Shown: positions 1 to 6,745, counted from the first letter of the stretch. The stretch: 9,970 nt of DNA from JABSOG01 sp047617105 (GCA_047617105.1 JBLGCB010000253.1:1-9970), one strand, 5' to 3'. Numbers and translations: made by a program. The notes: generated by a model not told the origin, from the sequence alone.

Positions 1-47
1 TGATTTTTGTTTTAGTTGCCAAAATTATCGTGGCACAAAGGCCGCCT

Positions 48-245
48 CTACATAGATGTTGTGCTGTTTGAAAAGTGACTGATGTCAGATTTTCGTACTA
101 GCCGAAAACCGACTTCGTGTGAGCGGTAATCTTGATCCCAGTTGTTGCGATAGGCTAACCGAACATATGCCTCTGTGTCAATCCATGATCCACCGCGTAA
201 CGACACTAACCGCAGGCAATGCTTATTTTTACTTACCCAAAGTGC
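48..245 (-). pseudogene. C-terminal remnant of an FGE/SUMF1-type (formylglycine-generating enzyme fold) domain protein
   Basis: The minus-strand frame ending at the TAG at 48-50 encodes a stretch containing LRGGSWIDTEAYVRLAYRNN followed by a GFRLVRK motif. The spacing RGGSW, then R-A-R, then GFR is the C-terminal signature of the FGE-sulfatase/SUMF1 fold, which is also used by many kinase-associated and lectin-like bacterial proteins. The frame is open only to a TGA at 246-248 and has no convincing start codon or ribosome site. Only the last 45 or so residues of a domain that normally spans more than 200 are present. It lies just downstream of the lpoB-like gene in the same direction. I read it as a decayed or truncated gene end. 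The family assignment is fairly firm from the motif. Whether it is dead or was moved here by rearrangement is inference. Confidence 0.6.
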
Positions 246-288
246 TCATGACACACTAAACCTTCTTTTAGATACTCTGGTGAATTTA

Positions 289-807
289 TCATTTATCAGC
301 AACAAGAGAAATTGGCTCATGCCAAGAGCCAATAAGTTCATCATCTTTAGTATGCACCCGTAATGTGATCCGATATTGACGTTGCACCTTCTGAGCATCT
401 TCGGCGGTGGTTGAACTCACTTTTCCGGTCAAAATATAATCGAAAGCATCAGAGCTGGCACCCACAATTCTTGCTGCCCCGCTTTGCAAAATCACGTCAA
501 CAATCCGATCATAAATCTCTTCCTCTAGTAAGTTAATGTCAACATCTGTACGATTACCAATCTTACCAAGAATCAATTTGGGTTTGTTTTCATACCAAGT
601 TTCGACCAAACCATCGTTAAGCATTTTATTGGTCAGCTTGTCTGCCGCCGCCATAAAATCGGTCATATTGAGTTTGATATCGAGATGATTTCGCTCAGAT
701 GAGTCGACCATTCTGACCCGGCTTTGCCCGGTAGATGTGCAAGCACTGAGTAAGGTGACGGCTACCAATACGGCAAAACACTTGATGTTTTTGCTTAATT
801 TATTCAT
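289..807 (-). CDS. lpoB: LpoB-like outer-membrane lipoprotein (penicillin-binding protein activator)
   Basis: This is a 172-residue lipoprotein. It has a short basic N-terminus, a hydrophobic core and the lipobox LSAC, with the lipidated cysteine at residue 23. The next residue is Thr, not Asp, so Lol sorting to the outer membrane is expected. The mature part fits the LpoB (YcfM) family: a 'TDFMAAADKLTNKML' helix, a 'KPKLILGKIGNRTDVDIN' strand-loop, then the 'DYILTGKVSS' strand and a C-terminal 'GSWHEP' strand. In E. coli LpoB crosses the peptidoglycan and activates PBP1B. This protein has almost none of the long disordered linker of the E. coli protein (about 213 residues). The start follows the stop of the YcfL-domain kinase by 2 bases, so the two are almost certainly co-transcribed and perhaps translationally coupled. 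The symbol reflects family membership; one-to-one orthology with E. coli LpoB is not shown. Confidence 0.82.
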   Translation of the reverse strand: MNKLSKNIKCFAVLVAVTLLSACTSTGQSRVRMVDSSERNHLDIKLNMTDFMAAADKLTNKMLNDGLVETWYENKPKLILGKIGNRTDVDINLLEEEIYDRIVDVILQSGAARIVGASSDAFDYILTGKVSSTTAEDAQKVQRQYRITLRVHTKDDELIGSWHEPISLVADK

Positions 808-809
808 TA

Positions 810-2561
810 TTAATTACCTATATATTTAACAATGAAATGCATTTTACTGGCATCTCTATGTTTTCCCATCGACCAAAATGAACGAGTGTCCCTTGCACTC
901 AGTGTAAAAGGCTGCCAAATACCCGCCTCACCCACGCTAAAACCTTCGTCATCAAGCCAGTCAAAGCGATATAGCAAGTTTAAGTCTGCATTGGTTAGGT
1001 TTTCGATCATAACATCTCCCCTTTTCAGCTTACCTCGGTCTCTTACTCGTGTTTTGGCGAGCTTGACTTTACCAATCAGAGCATCACTGCCAATCACCAA
1101 ACGCGCACCAGGGTACTGTGGTTCGATGGTACCATTTTCTACCGTTTGGGAATTTCCTTTAACAGGTGAATATGAGAGAGGGTTAGTTTCCTGATCTGGT
1201 ATCGATTCGGCTTCAATGATCACCAATTTATCTTTAATCCCCAATGCTAAGGTTGGTGAAAGATCAGAATTCGTTTGGACGGTGGGCTGTTCAGGCTCTT
1301 TATCTTTGACAATGGGCTGTACTGGTGTCGAACCAACAACTTTTGTACTCATCGCAGTCAGGTTCGAGGTAGATTGATTTAGTCGTTCAGGAGCTGTATT
1401 TTTATCTGTTATTTGGGACTTCTCTTGGCTGTCAATTAAAGGTTCATTATAGCTTTTTTGTTCATTAACCAAATAAATCCCCGCACCAAGCACCAAAAAA
1501 GCACACGAAATTGCAAGCCATTTCCACGCCGTAAGTTTTCGAGATGTATTCGATATTTTTTTGGCAGGGGAAAATGTTGTTGTGTTTGGCTGATTGAGCT
1601 GCATCACGGAGTTGTCAATCGTTGAATTGACAATTGGGTAGTCTTGAACATTAGGGCTATTTTCCAGTTCATAACGGCTAATAGGCTCATCCCAAGCTGT
1701 TTGCCAGTCAAACAAGCTTTGTGGTCTATCAGAGGCTTCCACCGACAAAGCCCAATCAATACATATTAAAAAGGCCGAAGCATTGGGGCGATTGGCCAAA
1801 ACTTCAATTTCGTCCTGAACATTTCGATCGATAGCCATATCCGGCCTTTTGCCTGTCAAACAAATGTATGCCACTACCGCGAGCGCATAAATATCTGTCC
1901 ATGGACCAAAGCGGCCTCTCTCGCTATGTTGCTCTAACGGGGCATAACCCGGAGTCAGAATACATGTCATCCTACCTGTTTTATCATAAAATGCTTGGCG
2001 AGCGGCACCAAAATCAATCAGCACCGGAGTCATATCTTTACGAAACATGATATTATCGGGTTTTATGTCTCTATGTAAAATATTCCTATCATGTACTTGT
2101 TGAAGACCATTGATTATAGAACCAATAATATTACGCACTTGAACCTCAGGCATAAACTTCTTGCTTTCCCCTTCTTGCTCTTTTTTTGACAACTCCAGCA
2201 GATCACTTAAGCTGCCACCTTCGCAATACTCCATTATCAGATATGCGGTGCCATTGTCTTCAAAGAAGCGATGAATTCGCACAATATTAGGCACATCAAA
2301 TTTGGCCAATGTTTTCGCTTCATTAATAAACGAATCCAAGCCCCAATCATAATTCTCTCTGGCCGCATCGTTTTTAGGCACTATGGTTGTACCACCTTGC
2401 CGCCAAGCAAAGTCACTGGGCATGTATTCTTTAATCGCAACCTTTTTGTCCAGATGAGTATCAGTGGCCAGATAAGTCAGGCCAAAACCACCTTCGCCTA
2501 TCAGCTTGTCAATCTGGTACTCGGCTAGCATATAACCCGGTTGCAGTGCATGTTGATCCAT
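810..2561 (-). CDS. Transmembrane Ser/Thr protein kinase with a C-terminal YcfL (DUF1425) periplasmic domain
   Basis: This is a 583-residue membrane kinase. The N-terminal kinase domain (about 12-290) has the glycine loop GEGGFG (22-27), the ATP lysine in VAIK (K44), the helix-C glutamate E81, the catalytic loop HRDIKPDN (163-170), DFG (183-185) and a PGYAPLEQ activation-segment end (204-211), so it should be active. A linker precedes one membrane helix (about 346-365), then a low-complexity periplasmic stretch to about 480. The last 98 residues (486-583) match the YcfL/DUF1425 lipoprotein family: a RLVIGSDALIGKV strand, 'GKLKRGDVMIENLTNADLNL', then YRFDWLDDEGF, W549 and a terminal strand. 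The start is supported by AGGAC at 2569-2573 and by the same N-terminus in the neighbouring paralogue. The next gene, 2 bases away, is lpoB-like, as ycfL precedes lpoB in E. coli. A role in sensing peptidoglycan synthesis is inference. The kinase call is near certain; the YcfL call is strong but made by eye. Confidence 0.88.
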   Translation of the reverse strand: MDQHALQPGYMLAEYQIDKLIGEGGFGLTYLATDTHLDKKVAIKEYMPSDFAWRQGGTTIVPKNDAARENYDWGLDSFINEAKTLAKFDVPNIVRIHRFFEDNGTAYLIMEYCEGGSLSDLLELSKKEQEGESKKFMPEVQVRNIIGSIINGLQQVHDRNILHRDIKPDNIMFRKDMTPVLIDFGAARQAFYDKTGRMTCILTPGYAPLEQHSERGRFGPWTDIYALAVVAYICLTGKRPDMAIDRNVQDEIEVLANRPNASAFLICIDWALSVEASDRPQSLFDWQTAWDEPISRYELENSPNVQDYPIVNSTIDNSVMQLNQPNTTTFSPAKKISNTSRKLTAWKWLAISCAFLVLGAGIYLVNEQKSYNEPLIDSQEKSQITDKNTAPERLNQSTSNLTAMSTKVVGSTPVQPIVKDKEPEQPTVQTNSDLSPTLALGIKDKLVIIEAESIPDQETNPLSYSPVKGNSQTVENGTIEPQYPGARLVIGSDALIGKVKLAKTRVRDRGKLKRGDVMIENLTNADLNLLYRFDWLDDEGFSVGEAGIWQPFTLSARDTRSFWSMGKHRDASKMHFIVKYIGN

Positions 2562-2654
2562 GGTTATTGTCCTGTTAGGGCGGCTTGGGGGTTAGGTTGA
2601 TTTTTGATTGCCAGCATAGTTTGTTTCGGTTTATTTTTTTGATCTGGAGAATGC

Positions 2655-2684
2655 AGTTTGCAATAAAAACAGGGTCATGGCAAG
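2655..2684 (-). promoter_or_regulatory. Conserved 30-base element upstream of the YcfL-domain kinase
   Basis: This 30-base stretch matches 4959-4988, upstream of the other tandem kinase, at 25 of 30 positions without gaps. Shared cores on the plus strand are AGTTTGCA, TAAAAAC, GGG and TGGCAAG. Read on the minus strand it begins CTTGCCA, which could serve as a -35-like hexamer, but I find no good -10 at the right spacing. It lies about 95 bases before the kinase start, in the 144-base gap between the two kinases. It may be a shared promoter or operator, or only a relic of the duplication that produced the two genes. Confidence 0.35.
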
Positions 2685-2705
2685 AGGAGGGAGTGAATTT
2701 TAATT

Positions 2706-4916
2706 TTAGAGGTCCTCTTCATCATCAGCGAATTCGTCTTCCTCCTGTTGATCTTCAGGGAGCGCAATACTTGGATCTGGCGTAGAAATACCCATCCTCT
2801 CTCCCCACTCTTTTGAGTTTTCAGTATCCACGAGTTCAGAACCATCATCTACAACCTCACTATCTGCCTCATTCCTTGAGACAGTTTTATCTTCATGCGC
2901 CCTCAGTGTCAACTTTGTGTAACCTAATTTATCATCAGGTGAAAACTCTCCAGTAACCACAAAACCTAATGTGTTTTGCAATTCAAACAGTGTTTCTGTT
3001 ATTTTACGTTTTTTAACGTCTTTGCCATGCAACTTACTAAATGCAGAAATGAACAGCTCAACATTATTTTTATCAATCCCCAATAATTTATCGAAAATAG
3101 ACACCGATGAACCACGATAATCTTCGACAACAACCGAACCCAATTTACCTTTTAACAAGGCCATTTTAACGACACCATCTCTGATCTGTTGCACTGGCAG
3201 ATAAACCGCTGCCAATAAGTAATCTTTTTTTCGATAAAAATATTGGCCAATATCACGGCTTAACTTCTGTAATTGCTCAATGGTCATCCGACCATTTTTA
3301 TCACCTACGGCATTCAAAAGCATTTTTTTAATAACAGGATCTGAGTTAACTTCTTCAATAAAACGACCACTATCAGCAACTCCAAGTACCTCAACAAGAT
3401 TAATGGATGAAACCGACATTTTAATGCCTTGCTCTATGATATCTTCACGTTCAGGCACCGAAGGTATATAAGCATCAGAACGTATTTTTTCAGGTAGTTT
3501 TTGAGGTGGCTGTTGGTTTTTATCTGTCAAAGAAGCGATCACCTTATCTTGCTCTGGCTTTAAACCTGCTTCAGCAATTGCCTCAGCCTGTTGTTCTTTG
3601 CTGGTTTCGACCGCATTATCTGCTAAGGGGTTACCCTCAACCGCGTCGCTATCATTATTGACAACTGGTGCTAAGTCTTCAGCAGCCGTTTTAACCAGTA
3701 AACCTTCAACGGGTTCATCGGCAACAGGCTGATCGGCAATATCAACGGCCGTCTGCTCACTTGGTTGTGACGATAAATCTTCTAGTTGAGGTTGTACTTG
3801 TACAACTGGCGCAGGCGGTACTTGCTCGTCCTTTAAGGCTAGGTAAACCAGCCCCGATAAACCCATCAGTGCCAGTGGAAGCGCAATCCATTTCACAAAA
3901 CTTGGCTTAACTGGCGGCGGTGATAACGATTGGTCAACCGTTGGGGGGATAACGGTCGGTGGCACTGGTACACTCTCAACTGGCGGCCTCTCTACTGGTG
4001 GCTGAGCAATTGGTGGCGGAACTACTGGCGGTTTATCCCATCCCTCTTTCCAACTCGCTAAGGTTTGTGGTCGCTCTGTTGTTTTTACCGCTAACCCCCA
4101 ATCAATGCAGGCTAAAAAGCCTGAATCACGATTGCGGTGGGCCAACACTTCGATATCATCATCTATAATGCGGTCAGTAGCTTCATCAGGCTTTTTGCCC
4201 GTCAAACAAATATAGGCGACCGCAGACAACGCATAAATGTCTGTCCATGGTCCCAACTTGGCTTTACTGCTGTATTGCTCTAATGGCGCATAACCGGGGG
4301 TAACAATAGACGTTAGTGAACGGCTTTTTTCGCCCAACGCCTGACGCGCGGCACCAAAGTCAATTAATACCGGGGTTCGGTCTTGGCGAAACATGATGTT
4401 ATGAGGTTTAATATCACGATGCAAAACCCCGCTGTCGTGGACCGTTTGTAAACCTTGCATAATCGAACTGACAATATGACGCACTTTACTTTCACGCATA
4501 ATGACCACAGTATCATCGGTTTTAGCTGTTTTTTCTGCTGTATCTACAGACACCAGATCGTTTAAACAGCCGCCCTCACAATATTCCATCACTAAATAAG
4601 CGGTGCCGTTATCTTTAAAAAAGCGATAGACCCGAACAATATTCGTCACATCAAATTTAGCGAGAATTTTTGCCTCATTCATAAAGGCATCTAATCCCCA
4701 TTGATACATATCTTTGGATTCATCATTTTTGGGCACTATAGTGGTGCTGTTTTGTCGCCATGCAAAATCGTTTGGCATATATTCTTTGATGGCAACCTTT
4801 TTATCTAGGTGGGTATCAAAAGCCAAATAAGTCAAACCAAAACCGCCTTCTCCGATCAGCTTTTCGATGCGGTACTCTTGTAGCATATAATCGGGTTGAA
4901 GCGCGTGGTGTTCCAT
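2706..4916 (-). CDS. Transmembrane Ser/Thr protein kinase with C-terminal POTRA-like (two-partner-secretion type) domains
   Basis: This is a 736-residue membrane kinase, paralogous to its downstream neighbour across the N-terminal 290 residues. Kinase motifs are GEGGFG (22-27), K44 in VAIK, E81, HRDIKPHN (166-173), DFG (186-188) and PGYAPLEQ (207-214), so an active enzyme is expected. A proline-rich cytoplasmic linker (296-339) leads to one membrane helix (about 341-361) and an acidic periplasmic linker (to about 495). Residues about 500-600 resemble the POTRA_2 domain of ShlB/FhaC-type transporters: 'LQKLSRDIGQYFYRKKDY', then AAVYLPVQQIRDGVVKMALL and GKLG. Residues about 601-675 resemble the next POTRA domain: 'FSKLHGKDV', then LFELQNTLGFVVTG and a terminal strand. 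No beta-barrel follows, and the protein ends in a very acidic tail (718-736). The start has AGGAAA at 4923-4928. Binding a periplasmic or outer-membrane partner through the POTRA units is inference. The POTRA call rests on motif reading. Confidence 0.87.
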   Translation of the reverse strand: MEHHALQPDYMLQEYRIEKLIGEGGFGLTYLAFDTHLDKKVAIKEYMPNDFAWRQNSTTIVPKNDESKDMYQWGLDAFMNEAKILAKFDVTNIVRVYRFFKDNGTAYLVMEYCEGGCLNDLVSVDTAEKTAKTDDTVVIMRESKVRHIVSSIMQGLQTVHDSGVLHRDIKPHNIMFRQDRTPVLIDFGAARQALGEKSRSLTSIVTPGYAPLEQYSSKAKLGPWTDIYALSAVAYICLTGKKPDEATDRIIDDDIEVLAHRNRDSGFLACIDWGLAVKTTERPQTLASWKEGWDKPPVVPPPIAQPPVERPPVESVPVPPTVIPPTVDQSLSPPPVKPSFVKWIALPLALMGLSGLVYLALKDEQVPPAPVVQVQPQLEDLSSQPSEQTAVDIADQPVADEPVEGLLVKTAAEDLAPVVNNDSDAVEGNPLADNAVETSKEQQAEAIAEAGLKPEQDKVIASLTDKNQQPPQKLPEKIRSDAYIPSVPEREDIIEQGIKMSVSSINLVEVLGVADSGRFIEEVNSDPVIKKMLLNAVGDKNGRMTIEQLQKLSRDIGQYFYRKKDYLLAAVYLPVQQIRDGVVKMALLKGKLGSVVVEDYRGSSVSIFDKLLGIDKNNVELFISAFSKLHGKDVKKRKITETLFELQNTLGFVVTGEFSPDDKLGYTKLTLRAHEDKTVSRNEADSEVVDDGSELVDTENSKEWGERMGISTPDPSIALPEDQQEEDEFADDEEDL

Positions 4917-4958
4917 GGTTGGTTTCCTGCGAGTATTTTTATCATTCAGGGATATTTA

Positions 4959-4988
4959 AGTTTGCATTAAAAACGGGGCAGTGGCAAG
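4959..4988 (-). promoter_or_regulatory. Second copy of the conserved 30-base element, upstream of the POTRA-domain kinase
   Basis: This copy pairs with 2655-2684 (25 of 30 identical) and lies about 43 bases before the kinase start. The minus-strand reading starts CTTGCCACTGCC and continues into an AT-rich run. A loose -10-like GATAAA occurs further downstream on the minus strand, but the spacing to TTGCCA is not that of a normal sigma-70 promoter. Keeping the same block in front of both paralogues, at different distances from the start, suggests either common control or incomplete divergence after duplication. Confidence 0.35.
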
Positions 4989-5049
4989 TATTGGGTGGTT
5001 GAACGTTTTGTTTAATCAAGCCAGCCCCTTCTAAAAAGGCTCTGACCAA

Positions 5050-5889
5050 TCATTTGTTATTGCGCATGGTGCAATGAAGATAATCCAAATAATCGTTGAT
5101 AACGTTATTCAAATTATCCAAAGACATTGTTCCGTCATGGGCTTTGATTAACACATAAGCTGGATGAGTCTTTTTCTCAGTCAACAAAAAACCAAAGGTT
5201 GAGCGTACAGTTTTGACTTGATCAACCAAATTGTGTTGTCTGACAAGCGCTCTGGCATTATCAATATTTTTCTTTATTTCATCATCAAAACATTCGGAAT
5301 ATCAGCCAACCTTAGCACTTTCCAAAAAGCATAGCGGTTTGAAATCAAATACCTAGTACGAATATATTCAGTAATCTCATTGGCAGAATCTAAAATCATT
5401 GGCCTTGCATCAAAAGCAACGATATCAAGCTTTCCAGCCAATTCTTCTCTTTCATTAAACGCCTGGGTACAGGCTGAAGACATCACACCCGCAAACAAAG
5501 TGCACAATTTCATTATTCTTCTATTGAAATTGTCATTATCTTTATTCAGAATAATAGACACTTCATCATTGGCGATAAAGGCACCAACAATAGACGATGT
5601 ATATTGTCGATTAAGGAAGTGCCTAAAAGAATAAAAAAGCTGTTGATAAGCTTGGTGAACCCCCCTCATTAAACTGCTCATTAATAATGACATCTTTAAG
5701 AAATCGCTTGGTCAGACGAAATCCATCCAAACGAATGCACAAATAACTGCCATCAGGTGTTAGGCGACAATTAACTTGACCGGACAAAGTAGTTGACGTC
5801 TAACAATCAGGAATAATCTGATAACCTAAAGCGTCACTTTCTTTTTGTTTATATTTACTCTGTAGTTGTTCAAGTTCTTGTTGGTCCAT
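5050..5889 (-). pseudogene. Broken Thg1-like protein gene (tRNA-His guanylyltransferase / 3'-5' polymerase family)
   Basis: Reading the minus strand from the ATG at 5889 (GGAG at 5900-5903) gives 29 codons, then a TAG at 5800-5802. The frame continues through a stretch with LCIRLDGFRLTKRF. It shifts at a run of six G (minus strand; 5660-5665) into a frame with 'GAFIANDEVSIILNKD', 'NRRIMKLCTLFAG', 'VAFDARPMIL' and 'ITEYIRTRY'. It shifts again in a T run near 5287-5290 into a tail that ends in DYLDYLHCTMRNNK at the TGA at 5050-5052. RLDG, then (S/N)DE, then R..KL, then FDAR is the Thg1 order, with the metal-binding Asp and Asp-Glu in place. Thg1 and its bacterial relatives add nucleotides 3'-to-5' to tRNA ends. 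Conceptual repair needs one stop change, one inserted G and one lost base, and gives about 279 residues. The gene is probably dead, but homopolymer sequencing error could explain the two shifts. Confidence 0.72.
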
Positions 5890-5967
5890 AATGGCCTAAC
5901 TCCGGGAGTTTGGATTAAATAACCTTATCAGTATAAATCTTAGGTTCATCATTAAATAAATTAACTA

Positions 5968-6189
5968 ATGACGAACCCGACCAGACGTGTAACCTATGCA
6001 AAATTAAACACTAACCCTAGTAACCTTAACTGCCATCGCTTTAAGACATCGGGGTTAACCGGGTGGCAAATACAGATGCAATTGTGCACCAGCAAAATAC
6101 AGAAAGTAAAAGCAGCGGTCGCATTTATCCTATCGGTTCTGATTGGTTTAGGGTTACTGACTTATTCATTACAATGGTTTCCGGCTTGA
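5968..6189 (+). CDS. Doubtful small membrane protein, 73 residues
   Basis: This plus-strand frame encodes a polar, basic N-terminal half and ends in a clear hydrophobic segment (about residues 49-70, AAVAFILSVLIGLGLLTYSL) followed by QWFPA. That would suit a small single-span membrane protein with its tail in the membrane. Against it: no Shine-Dalgarno sequence before the ATG, opposite orientation to its neighbours, no recognised family, and an overlapping minus-strand frame. A loose promoter-like pair lies upstream (5909-5937). It may equally be a chance frame or the end of a decayed gene. Confidence 0.22.
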   Translation: MTNPTRRVTYAKLNTNPSNLNCHRFKTSGLTGWQIQMQLCTSKIQKVKAAVAFILSVLIGLGLLTYSLQWFPA

Positions 6190-6208
6190 CCAACCAAACT
6201 GATTTGGC

Positions 6209-6224
6209 CGTTATATTAATAACG
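6209..6224. repeat. AT-rich perfect inverted repeat (6-base arms, 4-base loop)
   Basis: CGTTAT and ATAACG flank a 4-base ATTA centre, between the unknown 136-residue gene and the Thg1-like remnant. No T run follows on either strand, so it is a poor terminator. An operator is possible but unsupported. Confidence 0.3.
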
Positions 6225-6242
6225 TTACATTGACGACTTCGG

Positions 6243-6653
6243 TTAAACCCTATTACGTTTTGAGGTATTCGAAAAGCTTGAGGAAACCGTCGAAGCAAGC
6301 AGTTCATCAATCACCAGACTAATGGCCGAATATCCATGCGGACTTTTGTCCCATCGTCCTTCGAGGGCTGTGTCATGCTCTTTTTGCCAAACCACCACAG
6401 GGCTAAATGGATTCGATTTTAATAGAAAGAACTTCCCGTGCTCTAAACCATCCAATACCTGCGATAATGCCGCTTGATCCGGTTTCATTGCGCAATAGGC
6501 GTATGTTTCAAGAATATCGGTTAAACCCCAAATGCACTCTACCCCATTTGAATGATAGAAATGCTGCTCAATCTCGGTTTTGGCAAAGAAAGGATCTTCA
6601 ATCCTCGCCATATCATCCCAACTGACATCACAGCGTTGCTTTAGCTCTAACAT
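6243..6653 (-). CDS. Hypothetical protein, 136 residues
   Basis: I do not recognise this family. The protein starts MLELKQRCDVSWDDMARIED and has a middle with aromatic and cysteine residues (CIWGLTDILETYAYCAMKP). It then has a 'GLEHGKFFLLKSNPFSPVVVW' segment that looks like beta strands, and a Ser-rich basic tail. There is no signal peptide or membrane helix, so it is probably a small soluble cytoplasmic protein. I chose the ATG at 6653 over the upstream ATG at 6698 because GAGGAA lies at 6661-6666, 7 bases before it. The upstream choice would also place the start inside the palindromic repeat at 6690-6710. It follows the 944-residue kinase in the same direction after a 92-base gap, so it may be co-transcribed and act as a partner or substrate; this is inference. 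Confidence 0.62.
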   Translation of the reverse strand: MLELKQRCDVSWDDMARIEDPFFAKTEIEQHFYHSNGVECIWGLTDILETYAYCAMKPDQAALSQVLDGLEHGKFFLLKSNPFSPVVVWQKEHDTALEGRWDKSPHGYSAISLVIDELLASTVSSSFSNTSKRNRV

Positions 6654-6660
6654 GGTGATA

Positions 6661-6666
6661 TTCCTC
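6661..6666 (-). promoter_or_regulatory. Ribosome binding site deciding the start of the 136-residue protein
   Basis: GAGGAA on the minus strand, 7 bases before the ATG at 6653. The longer reading frame from 6698 has no comparable site, so the shorter protein is preferred. Confidence 0.6.
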
Positions 6667-6689
6667 AATGGTTTAGTTGTTGGTTTTGT

Positions 6690-6710
6690 GGTGCGCAATG
6701 CGCACCCTAC
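6690..6710. repeat. Palindromic GGTGCGCAATGCGCACC element with CCTAC flank
   Basis: Perfect 7-base arms (6690-6696 and 6700-6706) surround AAT, followed by CTAC. On the minus strand it reads GTAGGGTGCGCATTGCGCACC. To my knowledge very similar GTAGGGTGCGC...GCGCACC palindromes are dispersed between genes in many proteobacteria and some cyanobacteria, so this is probably one copy of a REP- or MITE-like intergenic repeat. It sits in the gap between the 944-residue kinase and the gene after it. It forms a strong hairpin but lacks a T run, so it could shape or slow transcript processing without being a classic terminator. Confidence 0.55.
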
Positions 6711-6745
6711 GGCAAATATCCCGCAGAGTGTTTAACACCAGCCGC

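Larger units (their letters stand above)
5890..6242. other. 353-base stretch without a convincing gene
   Basis: This separates the Thg1-like remnant from the 136-residue unknown gene upstream of it. It holds the ribosome site and probable promoter of the remnant at its left end, a doubtful plus-strand reading frame (5968-6189) and a short AT-rich inverted repeat (6209-6224). A TATAAA at 5932-5937 on the plus strand, with TTTGGA 17 bases before it, is a loose sigma-70-like match. I see no tRNA, no strong terminator with a T run and no transposon end. Confidence 0.5.

Noticed and set aside
48..216. Variable region of a diversity-generating retroelement in the FGE-like remnant
   Set aside because: The fold fits, but there is no adenine-biased template copy or reverse transcriptase in the window, and the frame has no intact upstream part.
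832..1194. Plus-strand 120-residue frame opposite the YcfL-domain kinase
   Set aside because: It lies wholly inside a well-supported kinase gene and its translation has no recognisable domain; it is an antisense shadow, as are the other plus-strand frames across the three kinases.
5011..5040. Possible terminator hairpin after the Thg1-like remnant (AGCCTT...AAGGGGCT on the minus strand)
   Set aside because: The stem is interrupted by extra G residues and there is no T run after it.
5274..5693. Minus-strand 139-residue frame as an independent gene
   Set aside because: Its first residues are a frame artefact. From about residue 10 it is the middle of the Thg1-like protein, with the N- and C-terminal parts in another frame, so it is described as part of one broken gene.
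6125..6310. Minus-strand 61-residue frame
   Set aside because: It overlaps the end of the 136-residue gene, has no ribosome site and shows no domain-like pattern.
6690..6706. Palindrome as a Rho-independent terminator
   Set aside because: The hairpin is strong but no T run follows on either strand.
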